DNA of 7,662 nt from Bryobacterales bacterium (GCA_003132905.1 PKZC01000407.1:3609-11270); one strand, 5' to 3'. Positions 1-7,141 are shown, numbered from the stretch's first letter. Notes: generated from the sequence alone by a model not told the origin. Translations and numbers: made by a program.

Positions 1-10
1 TCCTAAATTC

Positions 11-1468
11 ATGAAGCAGCTTGCGCTTGAAGCGCTCGATTCGGCCCAGCGCCCCGGCGTCACCTACGCCGACGTTCGCATTATCGAAAGTCGCGACCGC
101 GAGCTTGGCACAAAGAACGGAAAGCCCGCCCAGGTATCGAGCGATGAATCGGTCGGCATCGGAATCCGCGTCCTCGCCGATGGCTGCTGGGGGTTTGCCG
201 CGACGGACGATCTCACGCGCCCAGGCGTGGAATCGGCAGCAGCGCTCGCCGTCGACATTGCCCGCTCCAGCGCGCTCGCCAAGAAACACGACGTCACGCT
301 CGCACCCGAATCGAAGCACGAAGCCACCTGGGTCTCGCCCTGCCGGATCGATCCTTTCTCGGTGCCTGTCGAAGAACAGCTCTCCCTGTTAACAAGCGTA
401 GATGAAATGTTGCGCCGCGCTACCGGAGTCACGCTGGCGCAAACGTCGATGATCTTCCATCGCAGCCGCCAAATTTTCGTGTCGTCCATTGGCAGCGTTA
501 TCGATCAGACCCGCACCACCAGCGGCGCCGGATTTGAAGCTTATAGCTTCAAGGGCGATCAGATCCAGAAGCGCTCTTATCCGAATTCCTTCGGCGGCCA
601 GCATCAGCTGAAGGGCTATGAGCTGATCCATGAACTCGATCTCCCGGCGCACGCACCGCGTATGGCCGAAGAGGCCGTGGCATTGCACTCGGCCGATCGA
701 TGCCCGGAAGGCCGCTTCGATTTGATCCTCGATGGCAGCCAGCTCGGCCTGCAAGTTCACGAATCCATCGGCCATCCCATCGAGCTCGACCGCGTGTTGG
801 GTTCGGAAGCTAACTATGCGGGCATGAGTTTTCTCACGCTCGACAAATTGAATCACCTGCGCTACGGTTCCCCTCTGGTGAATGCCGTTTGCGACGCGCG
901 CATCGAACATGGCCCCGGCATGGGAACGTTCGCGTTCGATGACGAAGGCGTGCCCGCGCAATCAGCCGACATTATTCGCAACGGTCAATTCGTTGGATAC
1001 ATGACCTCGCGCGAAACTGCCGGGGCCATCGGCGCGACGCGTTCCAACGGCACCATGCGCGCCACCAGTTGGGCGCGGCTTCCCTTGATTCGAATGACCA
1101 ACGTCAGCCTGCTGCCCGGCGAGCAAACGCTCGATGAGGTTTTCGCCGGTGTCAGCCACGCCATTTACATGGAGACCAATCGCAGTTGGTCCATCGACGA
1201 CAAGCGTTATAACTTCCAGTTCGGTTGCGAAATCGCCTGGGAAATCAAGGATGGCAAACGCGTCCGTATGCTTCGGAATCCCACCTACAGCGGCATCACT
1301 ACCGAGTTTTGGAATTCCTGCGCCGCCATCGCGAATCGCGATCATTGGGTGCTGTGGGGCGTTCCGAATTGCGGCAAGGGACAGCCCGAGCAAACCATCG
1401 GTACCGGACATGGCGCAAGCCCGGCGCGCTTCCACAATATTAAAGTGGGAGCCGCGTATGCCGGCTGA
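11..1468 (+). CDS. tldD: TldD-family metalloprotease, catalytic subunit
   Basis: This is the metal-binding subunit of the TldD/TldE (PmbA) protease, a cytoplasmic heterodimer that in E. coli trims the microcin B17 leader and degrades unfolded peptides. The 485-residue length matches E. coli TldD (481). The HExxxH motif reads HESIGH at residues 250-255, followed by PIELDRVLG. A late cysteine in NCGKGQ falls at residue 454, where the family has its third metal ligand. The stretches FDDEGVPAQ and TGHGASPARFHNIKVG match conserved C-terminal family blocks. The ATG at 11 has no visible Shine-Dalgarno, and the frame stays open to the window edge (Pro-Lys-Phe before the Met), so the true start may lie upstream. 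It overlaps the next gene by 11 bases, as expected for a co-translated partner. The native substrate here is unknown. Confidence 0.93.
   Translation: MKQLALEALDSAQRPGVTYADVRIIESRDRELGTKNGKPAQVSSDESVGIGIRVLADGCWGFAATDDLTRPGVESAAALAVDIARSSALAKKHDVTLAPESKHEATWVSPCRIDPFSVPVEEQLSLLTSVDEMLRRATGVTLAQTSMIFHRSRQIFVSSIGSVIDQTRTTSGAGFEAYSFKGDQIQKRSYPNSFGGQHQLKGYELIHELDLPAHAPRMAEEAVALHSADRCPEGRFDLILDGSQLGLQVHESIGHPIELDRVLGSEANYAGMSFLTLDKLNHLRYGSPLVNAVCDARIEHGPGMGTFAFDDEGVPAQSADIIRNGQFVGYMTSRETAGAIGATRSNGTMRATSWARLPLIRMTNVSLLPGEQTLDEVFAGVSHAIYMETNRSWSIDDKRYNFQFGCEIAWEIKDGKRVRMLRNPTYSGITTEFWNSCAAIANRDHWVLWGVPNCGKGQPEQTIGTGHGASPARFHNIKVGAAYAG
1447..1451 (+). promoter_or_regulatory. Shine-Dalgarno deciding the pmbA start
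   Basis: GGGAG lies six bases before the ATG at 1458, inside the last codons of tldD. It decides the start of the second subunit: the same frame is open much further upstream (to about 1134), but that part is only tldD sequence read in another frame. Confidence 0.7.
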
Positions 1469-2813
1469 AATCATTTCACAGAAAGAATGTAGCGAACTTT
1501 TCGGCGCGGTGGAGACAGCGGCCAAGGCGGTCGGAGTTTCAGATGTCGAGGCGCTTTTCGGCGCGCACTTCGGCGCTCTGACGCGCTTTGCGAATAACAC
1601 CATTCATCAGAACGTGGCCGAGCAGGATCGCTGGCTTTCGGTTCGCGTCGCTCTCGATCATCGAACCGCGCGCGCAACAACGAACCGCTTCGATCCCGAT
1701 TCGATTCGACGCGCCGTCGAGCAGGCTCTCGCGCTGGCCCGGTCGGCTGCTCCGAATTCGGATTTGCTGCCGCTCAACGAACCTTCGGTCATTTCGGAAA
1801 CCAAGCGGTTCGACGCCACTACGGCGGCAGCCACTCCGGAACATCGTGGACGTGCAGTTGCCGAAGCCATAAAGATGGTGGAAAGCCTCGGACAAACAGC
1901 CGCCGGCATTTACTCGACAGGTCAAAGTGTGGAAGCGATTTTCAATTCGCGCGGCATCGCCGCCTGGCACGCGGAAACCATGGCGCAGTTTTCGATCACT
2001 GCGATGGCCGACGACAGTTCCGGTTGGGCCAAAGCTTCGGCCGTGTCGCATGGCTCTATCCATCCGGTTGCGCTCGCTCGCAGGGCGGCGGAAAAGGCGC
2101 GGCTTTCACGCGATCCCGAGGAAATCGCGCCCGGCCGTTACACCGTGATCCTGGAGCCAGCCGCCGTGCTCGATCTGGTTGGACAAATGTTCGGCGACTT
2201 CAGCGCGACCGCGGTCACCGATAGCCGCAGCTTCCTCACCGATCGGCTGGGGAAAAAACTGTTCGGCGACAATATTCAGATTTGCGACGATGTCGCTCAT
2301 TCGCTCCAAGCGGGCGTGCCTTTCGATGGCGAAGGTGTGCCGCGCCGCAAACTGACATTGGTGGAAGCAGGCGTTCCACGCGAGCTAGCCTACGCGCGTT
2401 CGAGCGCTCACCGCGCGGGCGTCGAGCCCACCGGCCACGGCTTCCCCTTACCCAACGAGGTGGGCGAAGCACCCATGAACATCGTGATCGCCGGCGGTTC
2501 CACATCGCTCGATGAAATGATCGCCTCCACCGATCGTGGCGTTCTAGTCACCCGGCTCTGGTACATCCGCGAAGTGGATCCGTACGAAAAGATCATGACT
2601 GGCATGACTCGCGATGGCACGTTCCTGATCGAGAACGGCCGCGTTACCCGAGGCCTGCGCAACTTCCGCTTCAATCAGAGCATCATCGAGCTTCTGAACA
2701 ATGTGGACGCGCTTTCGCCCTCTGTCCGCGCCTCTGGCGAAGAGGCTTTCGACATGGTGGTCCCGGCCATGAAAATCCGCGGCTTCAACTTCACCGAAGT
2801 AACCCGATTCTGA
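1458..2813 (+). CDS. pmbA: PmbA/TldE-family protease partner subunit
   Basis: This is the non-metal partner of TldD, needed in E. coli for the heterodimeric protease that matures microcin B17. The 451-residue product is close to the usual 450. Family features include the N-terminal NTIHQNVAEQDRWLSVRVA region, the central EEIAPGRYTVILEP segment, GEGVPRRKLTLVEAGVP, and the C-terminal LWYIREVDPYEKIMTGMTRDG block followed by LRNFRFNQSI. No HExxxH is present: at the corresponding place (after YTVILEP) the chain reads AAVLDLVGQM, as expected for TldE. The start at 1458 is chosen for its Shine-Dalgarno and the typical 11-base overlap with tldD. Both proteins share the fold, so this could equally be called a second TldD-related protein, but pairing and lack of the metal motif favour TldE. 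Confidence 0.9.
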   Translation: MPAEIISQKECSELFGAVETAAKAVGVSDVEALFGAHFGALTRFANNTIHQNVAEQDRWLSVRVALDHRTARATTNRFDPDSIRRAVEQALALARSAAPNSDLLPLNEPSVISETKRFDATTAAATPEHRGRAVAEAIKMVESLGQTAAGIYSTGQSVEAIFNSRGIAAWHAETMAQFSITAMADDSSGWAKASAVSHGSIHPVALARRAAEKARLSRDPEEIAPGRYTVILEPAAVLDLVGQMFGDFSATAVTDSRSFLTDRLGKKLFGDNIQICDDVAHSLQAGVPFDGEGVPRRKLTLVEAGVPRELAYARSSAHRAGVEPTGHGFPLPNEVGEAPMNIVIAGGSTSLDEMIASTDRGVLVTRLWYIREVDPYEKIMTGMTRDGTFLIENGRVTRGLRNFRFNQSIIELLNNVDALSPSVRASGEEAFDMVVPAMKIRGFNFTEVTRF

Positions 2814-2824
2814 GAGGTAAAATA

Positions 2825-2830
2825 GAGGTG
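2825..2830 (+). promoter_or_regulatory. Shine-Dalgarno for TTG-started transporter
   Basis: GAGGTG lies ten bases before the TTG at 2841. It supports that TTG as the start: an in-frame stop (TAG at 2823-2825) lies just upstream, no ATG or GTG is available in frame between, and the first internal Met is residue 63, beyond the first two membrane helices. A second GAGAGG-like run (about 2812-2818) overlaps the pmbA stop. Confidence 0.6.
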
Positions 2831-2840
2831 CAGGCATAAA

Positions 2841-3770
2841 TTGCATCACCACGGCCACCATCACGGCATCGCGACCATTCTGAAGTGGTCGTTCTTTGCC
2901 ACTATTTTGTTTGTTGCCATCGAAGCCGTCGCCGGCTTTCATTCCGGAAGCTTGGCCCTGGTTTCCGATGCCGGCCATAATTTCACCGATGCGCTGGCGC
3001 TCGTGCTGGCCACCATCGGCGTGTACATGCAATCGAAGCCGGCAGACAGCATCAAGACGTTCGGCTATCATCGCGCCGGCGTTCTAACGGCCTTCGCCAA
3101 CGCGCTCACGCTGGTGGTGATCGCTATCTTCATCTTTTACGAAGCCTGGGACCGGTTCTTTCATCCGCGGCACATTGAAGAGTGGACCATGTTTTGGGTC
3201 GCGGTGGCCGCGCTGGCGCTCAACGGCGGCATTATGTGGGGCCTGCATCGCGATAAGGATCGCGACATCAACATTCGCGCCGCCTTCGTCCACATGCTGG
3301 GCGATGCCGTCAGTTCGGTTGGAATTATGGCCGGGGCGATCGCGATTCACTTTACTGGCCTGGCTGTCATCGACCCGGTGTTGTCGGTGCTGATCGGCGT
3401 CCTAATTGTCTGGACTGCGTGGGACATTATTAAAGAGTCGCTCAACGTATTGTTGGAAGGCCTTCCGCGCGGCATGGAGCTGGATGAAGTGACCGGCGCC
3501 ATGCGTCAGATCGACGGCGTGATCGATGTGCATGATCTGCACATTTGGAGCTTGGGCTCGAGCGCCCACGCTTTGAGCTGCCACGTGCTGATTGAAGACA
3601 TGCCGCCGTCAGAGAGCAACGCCATTCTGCAGCGCATCAACGATGTTCTCTGCAAGTACGAAATCCACCACACCACGGTCCAGTTCGAACACGCGAAGTG
3701 CGCGTTGTCGGATGCTCCTTGCACTATTCTGGTGACTTCGCAGCATCACGAACACCAACACGAGCACTAA
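2841..3770 (+). CDS. Cation diffusion facilitator, zinc efflux type (CzcD/ZitB-like)
   Basis: This is an inner-membrane proton-coupled divalent metal exporter, probably of zinc, of the CDF family (309 residues; E. coli ZitB has 313). Six membrane helices are visible at about 12-32, 37-60, 79-101, 115-135, 147-170 and 175-197, followed by a cytoplasmic domain from about 205. The transport site is clear: His46 and Asp50 in helix 2 (HNFTD) and His151 and Asp155 in helix 5 (HMLGD), the His-Asp/His-Asp set seen in zinc CDFs. The N-terminus has six histidines in residues 2-8, and the tail has Cys287, Cys294 and a His-rich end. The start is TTG, with GAGGTG ten bases upstream. It follows pmbA by 27 bases on the same strand, so co-transcription is likely. 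Its last 47 bases overlap the end of thiE on the other strand. Zinc specificity is inferred from family residues. Confidence 0.93.
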   Translation: MHHHGHHHGIATILKWSFFATILFVAIEAVAGFHSGSLALVSDAGHNFTDALALVLATIGVYMQSKPADSIKTFGYHRAGVLTAFANALTLVVIAIFIFYEAWDRFFHPRHIEEWTMFWVAVAALALNGGIMWGLHRDKDRDINIRAAFVHMLGDAVSSVGIMAGAIAIHFTGLAVIDPVLSVLIGVLIVWTAWDIIKESLNVLLEGLPRGMELDEVTGAMRQIDGVIDVHDLHIWSLGSSAHALSCHVLIEDMPPSESNAILQRINDVLCKYEIHHTTVQFEHAKCALSDAPCTILVTSQHHEHQHEH

Positions 3771-4359
3771 TCGCGACCCATTCCTCGGCCCGAGCACGCA
3801 CATCCGGGAACAGGTCGCCGATTACGGCTATGGAGTCGGCTCCTGCTTCGAAAACTTTGGGCGCCAATTCGCGGGTGATGCCGCCGATTGCCACCAACGG
3901 CTTCTGAGTGAGCGACCGCAACTTTCGCAGCCCATCGAGGCCGACGACCGGATCGGGATTTTGCTTCGAGCCGGTGGCGAAGATTGGACCGATAGCAAGG
4001 TAATCGACGGGTTCGGAATCGCCAGCGCTCAATTGTTGTTCGTTGTGCGTGGAGAATCCGAGGATGCTCGCGGCGGGCAATATGCGGCGCGCGTCGAATG
4101 GAGAAAGATCGTCCTGGCCCACATGCAATCCAGCCTTCAGTAACGCTGCTACGTCGGCTCGATCATTGACCACGAAGAGCGCTCCGGCGCTCCTGCACAT
4201 CTCCGCAATGCGCGTGGCCTCTTCAAAGGCCTGGCGCGAAAAGAAGCTTTTATGACGGAACTGCAAAATACGCACGCCCGCAGAGAGCAACGCCTCAGCC
4301 GCCGGTACCGCTGGGAGGCGGTCCGCGTCGAGCACCGGATAAAACGCCGGCAGCTTCAT
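3724..4359 (-). CDS. thiE: Thiamine phosphate synthase
   Basis: ThiE joins the pyrimidine (HMP diphosphate) and thiazole phosphate moieties to give thiamine monophosphate in the cytoplasm. Starting at the ATG at 4359 the protein has 211 residues, the same as E. coli ThiE. Family motifs are in order: ILQFRHK (31-37, with Gln33, Arg35, Lys37 for the pyrophosphate substrate), VVNDRADVA (63-71), HVGQDDL (79-85, magnesium region), GFSTHN (101-106), DYLAIGPIFATGSK (119-132; the usual TPTK is TGSK here) and VAIGGI (156-161). The frame extends upstream to a TTG at 4395, but those 12 residues lie in the preceding gene's end and add no family sequence. The start overlaps the ROK stop as ATGA, and no good Shine-Dalgarno is visible, so translation probably depends on coupling. 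No other thiamine gene is visible. Confidence 0.93.
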   Translation of the reverse strand: MKLPAFYPVLDADRLPAVPAAEALLSAGVRILQFRHKSFFSRQAFEEATRIAEMCRSAGALFVVNDRADVAALLKAGLHVGQDDLSPFDARRILPAASILGFSTHNEQQLSAGDSEPVDYLAIGPIFATGSKQNPDPVVGLDGLRKLRSLTQKPLVAIGGITRELAPKVFEAGADSIAVIGDLFPDVRARAEEWVAISARVGVRDAAKSPE

Positions 4360-5210
4360 GCAGTTCGGCGGGTGGCCAGCGCCATCGCGCCCCAAAGAAC
4401 GCTGTCATCACCGAGTTCAGCCGGAACCACGTCGATGCGAGCGCGCGACCACGCGGTGATCTGTCTCCGCAACTCGGCGCGCAGCGGAACAAACAATCCA
4501 TCGCCCGCCTTGCTGATGCCGCCGCCAATTACGATGCGCGCCGGATTCAAGAGCATAATGGCGGACTTCAGCCCCAATGCCAGATCGACTACGTAGCTTT
4601 CGACGAATGCAGGATCGCGCATCAGCTCGCTGGCGGGGCGGCCATGGTCGCGCTCCAGCCATAATCCGGAGCACATCCGCTCCAGGCAACCGTGTGACCC
4701 GCACAGGCACTCGGGGCCGGCTGGGCGGATGGTCAGATGGCCGATTTCTCCGGCGTAAGAATCGGCGCCTCGATAGACCGTGTCGCTCGAAACCAATCCG
4801 CCGCCAATTCCGGTGGAAACCGTGAGGTAAAACAGCGGCCGATAACCGCGCCCGGCGCCGTACAAGGCTTCGCCTAAAGCTCCGGCGTTCGCGTCGTTAT
4901 CCATGACGGGAACAAAACCGAGAAGATTTTTCAGATGACCAGGCAGATCGAAGTCGCACCACCCCTCCACGTGTGTGGATAAGATTACGCGCTGCCGTTC
5001 AAAATCCACGGGCCCGCCGAAACCGATGCCGCAACCATCGAATTGATAGTGCGCGCTCCATTTCTGGATAGTGGCGTGGATGCTCGCCAACATCCATTCG
5101 CGACCACCTTGGAGATCAGTGGCATGCGATTCGCGTTGCACCAAGCGCCGGCTCTCAAATACGGCCATGCTGAACTTGGTTCCACCGATGTCAATTGCGA
5201 GAGTGCTCAT
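4356..5210 (-). CDS. ROK-family sugar kinase (glucokinase-like)
   Basis: This is an ATP-dependent cytoplasmic sugar kinase of the ROK family; glucose, N-acetylmannosamine, fructose or N-acetylglucosamine are typical substrates, and which applies cannot be read here. The phosphate-binding loop is DIGGTK (7-12). The catalytic region is NDANAGALGE (105-114), with Asp106 as probable base. GIGGG follows at 134-138. The structural zinc site is complete: His158 in GEIGH and Cys168, Cys170, Cys175 in CLCGSHGCLE. There is a GGGIS motif late in the chain. At 284 residues it is short for a ROK protein, and there is no N-terminal DNA-binding domain, so this is an enzyme and not a repressor. It begins inside the preceding kinase's stop (ATGA) and ends inside thiE's start (ATGA). 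Confidence 0.92.
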   Translation of the reverse strand: MSTLAIDIGGTKFSMAVFESRRLVQRESHATDLQGGREWMLASIHATIQKWSAHYQFDGCGIGFGGPVDFERQRVILSTHVEGWCDFDLPGHLKNLLGFVPVMDNDANAGALGEALYGAGRGYRPLFYLTVSTGIGGGLVSSDTVYRGADSYAGEIGHLTIRPAGPECLCGSHGCLERMCSGLWLERDHGRPASELMRDPAFVESYVVDLALGLKSAIMLLNPARIVIGGGISKAGDGLFVPLRAELRRQITAWSRARIDVVPAELGDDSVLWGAMALATRRTA

Positions 5211-6193
5211 TCCCCGGAGGCGGCCTTCACTTCCTCAGGGCTGGCAACTCCTGTGCCCCGCTTACTCACGGTAACAGAGGCCACCAGATTGCCAAAGCGC
5301 GCGGCTTCTGTCGCGGACCCAGTGATTGCAAGCGCCATGGCCGCGCCGGCAGAAAAGCTATCACCGGCCCCTGAGATATCGACGGGCTCGCCTACGTGAA
5401 ACGCGGGAACCAGCGTTTCGGCGCCGTCTTCCACCACCACCGCGCCGCCTGCGCCCTTGGTCACGAACAGGAGCTTCGAATTTCCGTGGCTCCGCAGGCG
5501 CTGATAGTCTATTTCACCGAACAACCCGATAGAGGCCGCCGCAGCTTCACTCTCGTTGGGTTTCAGAATCATGTTGCGAAAACGTTCCACGCGGATTCGT
5601 GAATCCACCCAGATGATTTTCTTGATGTCGGCCTGCGCAAGTTCCTCAAGTAGCGTCCGCACTGCCGGGGTGACTACTCCACCGCGGCGGGTATCGGCTT
5701 GGTCGGCGACAAAAATGATGTCGAAAGAAACTGCGAACTCCCGCAGATATTCTAGTACTTCCTGCTCGACGGCATCGGGCAGAGGACGGGTATTGATGAA
5801 ATCGACGCGCTGCAAATCTTCCACATGCGTCGCGGCATTGACAAGCTTGGTGTAGGTAAACGTAGGCGCCTTGTCGGAGCGAACTAGCAGATCGGTTGAG
5901 ATGCCGCGGGCATTCAACGAGCGCGTGAGTTCGTGCGCAGAGCCGTCGTCGCCAAGCACGCCCAAGACGGCAGCTCTGCCGACGCCGAGCGCAGCCAGAT
6001 TATTGGCGACGTTGCCGCCCCCGCCGGGAGCGACTTCAGTGGACACAACCCCGATTCTCGGGAGGCCTGTTTCGCGCGATGGCTCAGCCGTTGCTGGATC
6101 GTAGATGCACCACCGATCCAGGCAGATGTCGCCAACCACGAGCGCCGAGTATCTGGGGAAAGCCTCCAGAATCTCCGCAGTGCTGAGTGACAT
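5207..6193 (-). CDS. PfkB-family kinase resembling HldA/RfaE domain I
   Basis: This is a ribokinase/PfkB-fold sugar kinase (328 residues). The N-terminal block VVGDICLDRW (19-28) and PGGGGNVANNLAALG (56-70) resemble the heptose-7-phosphate kinase domain of HldE/RfaE (GDxMLDRY and PGGAANVA). The anion-hole motif is DISGAGDSFSAG with probable catalytic Asp278. The segment between (about residues 32-47) reads EPSRETGLP where HldE has the RISPEAPVP pattern, so the substrate may differ. There is no C-terminal cytidylyltransferase domain, which would add about 150 residues, so this is a stand-alone kinase. The Met at 6193 shares a base with the preceding HAD stop (TGATG), and its own stop overlaps the next kinase's start. 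The sugar-phosphate substrate is unknown; heptose phosphate is one option and a glycan or adenosine-type sugar another. Confidence 0.88.
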   Translation of the reverse strand: MSLSTAEILEAFPRYSALVVGDICLDRWCIYDPATAEPSRETGLPRIGVVSTEVAPGGGGNVANNLAALGVGRAAVLGVLGDDGSAHELTRSLNARGISTDLLVRSDKAPTFTYTKLVNAATHVEDLQRVDFINTRPLPDAVEQEVLEYLREFAVSFDIIFVADQADTRRGGVVTPAVRTLLEELAQADIKKIIWVDSRIRVERFRNMILKPNESEAAAASIGLFGEIDYQRLRSHGNSKLLFVTKGAGGAVVVEDGAETLVPAFHVGEPVDISGAGDSFSAGAAMALAITGSATEAARFGNLVASVTVSKRGTGVASPEEVKAASGE

Positions 6194-6999
6194 CAGACTG
6201 GGAAAAGTGAGGCAAACAGCTCTTCACCGCAGAGATAATTGGGCACGATATAGTCAGCTCCCACGCCAATGAGGCGCCGGCGTTTCCATTCATCCACGCG
6301 GCTGCAGGCAGGCTCCTCGCTCGCCACACCAACGGCCACGCCGCCCACGTTCTTTACTTCCTCGATCTCCACGTAGCCGTCGCCAAAGCCCAGAAACTCG
6401 TTCCCTTGAAACTCGGCTGTGGAGAGAATGCGCTGAATCAGGATGGCTTTCGAAAAGCTTTTATAGTCGTCCAGTGCGCCATAGACGCCGCCATCGAAAT
6501 AAGGAGTCACGCCCAGAAGGCGCGCTTCTTCTTTCATGTAAATTTCGTCGGTGCCACTTGCCAGATACATTTTCAACCCCTTATCCTTTAAACGTTCTAG
6601 CAGCGCGCGCGAGCCCGGAACGAGAAACTGCTCCGGATCCGTCTGACCCTTCCGTAAGCCCTCCACGCGCTTTTCGATCTTTTGCCATAAAAGATCCAAA
6701 TACATCTTCTTGTACACCAGCGGATCGAGCGGTTTGCCACCACGCGCTTCGACGGCGTCGGCAAAGGCAATCATTTGATAAATGGTTTCCTTACCGGTAA
6801 GCCGCCAGACAAATTCCTCAATCAAAGCGCGCAATTGCTCTTCCGATTCGCCTGTTTTGAGATCGGCGAGGATCTCCAACATCATCGGAACCATCACGTT
6901 CATCCAGCCCGAGCGGATCAGTGACAACGTGCCATCGAAGTCAAAGAGTACAACTCGAGCATGGCGGGCAGAAACGCCCGGTCTAACATTTTCAACCAT
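6193..6999 (-). CDS. HAD-family phosphatase with helical cap
   Basis: This 268-residue protein is a haloacid-dehalogenase-fold hydrolase, most likely a phosphatase acting on a small phosphorylated metabolite. Motif I is DFDGT (20-24, nucleophile Asp20 and acid/base Asp22). Motif II is Ser148 in LASGT. A lysine at about 180-184 is the likely motif III. Motif IV is GDGYVEIE (206-213), with Asp207 but Glu where the commonest form has a second Asp. About 120 residues between motifs I and II form a helical cap of the phosphoglycolate phosphatase kind. The heptose phosphatase GmhB normally lacks such a cap, so this is not simply GmhB. An in-frame TAG at 7006-7008, three codons upstream, fixes the ATG at 6999. 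It is the first gene of the overlapping four-gene operon; the substrate is unknown. Confidence 0.9.
   Translation of the reverse strand: MVENVRPGVSARHARVVLFDFDGTLSLIRSGWMNVMVPMMLEILADLKTGESEEQLRALIEEFVWRLTGKETIYQMIAFADAVEARGGKPLDPLVYKKMYLDLLWQKIEKRVEGLRKGQTDPEQFLVPGSRALLERLKDKGLKMYLASGTDEIYMKEEARLLGVTPYFDGGVYGALDDYKSFSKAILIQRILSTAEFQGNEFLGFGDGYVEIEEVKNVGGVAVGVASEEPACSRVDEWKRRRLIGVGADYIVPNYLCGEELFASLFPV
6965..6980 (-). repeat. Short GC hairpin near HAD start
   Basis: CGGGC and GCCCG form a perfect five-pair stem with a six-base loop inside the first codons of the HAD gene. A hairpin this close to the start could affect translation, but in GC-rich DNA such a stem can arise by chance. Confidence 0.3.
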
Positions 7000-7141
7000 T
7001 AAAGCCTATGTAAATTTAATCCGAAATCACGCTTCTGCAAAATTGCTGCTGTTGCCCCGGGTCCCATGAGCCGCCCATGGATGGAAACATACCATAACGC
7101 GGGTAGGCTTTGTCAGGACGCCGACGGGATTCGAGCGTCAT
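7000..7141. other. Intergenic gap between DUF4337 gene and HAD operon
   Basis: This 142-base gap is the longest stretch without a gene. Both flanking genes are on the minus strand. It holds a weak promoter-like pair near the HAD gene and two copies of CCCATG at 7063-7068 and 7074-7079, one helical turn apart and also partly palindromic. A five-base inverted repeat (7117-7121 and 7135-7139) lies just past the upstream gene's stop. None of the inverted repeats is followed by a T run, so no convincing intrinsic terminator is seen. Confidence 0.6.
7013..7040 (-). promoter_or_regulatory. Weak sigma70-like promoter candidate for HAD operon
   Basis: On the minus strand TTGCAG (7040-7035) and TAAATT (7018-7013) are separated by 16 bases, resembling -35 and -10 boxes. 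The matches are only partial (three and four of six). Transcription would begin near 7006, leaving a very short leader before the ATG at 6999; the visible ribosome-site hint is only TAGG at 7008-7005. The AT-rich composition of this stretch against GC-rich surroundings supports it as a start region. Confidence 0.28.

Noticed and set aside
1134..1457. Upstream extension of pmbA in the same frame
   Set aside because: It overlaps tldD completely, and family length and the Shine-Dalgarno put the start at 1458.
389..1603. Two long minus-strand open frames meeting at 961/962 opposite tldD
   Set aside because: They lie inside a well-supported gene, show no domain, and long antisense frames are common in GC-rich coding DNA.
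2544..3071. Minus-strand open frame spanning the pmbA/transporter junction
   Set aside because: It is antisense to conserved parts of two real genes and its translation resembles nothing recognisable.
7035..7049. Short palindromic run (GCAA-AA-TTGC) as a terminator
   Set aside because: The stem is only four pairs with a two-base loop and no T tract follows on either strand.
7117..7139. tRNA-like 3' end on the minus strand (TCGAATCCCGTC followed by GGCGTCC) and possible attachment-site remnant
   Set aside because: The loop resembles a T-arm, but the T-stem is incomplete and no matching 5' acceptor half (GGACGCC) or D and anticodon arms lie about 70 bases upstream. No integrase or other mobile gene is visible, so chance is likelier.
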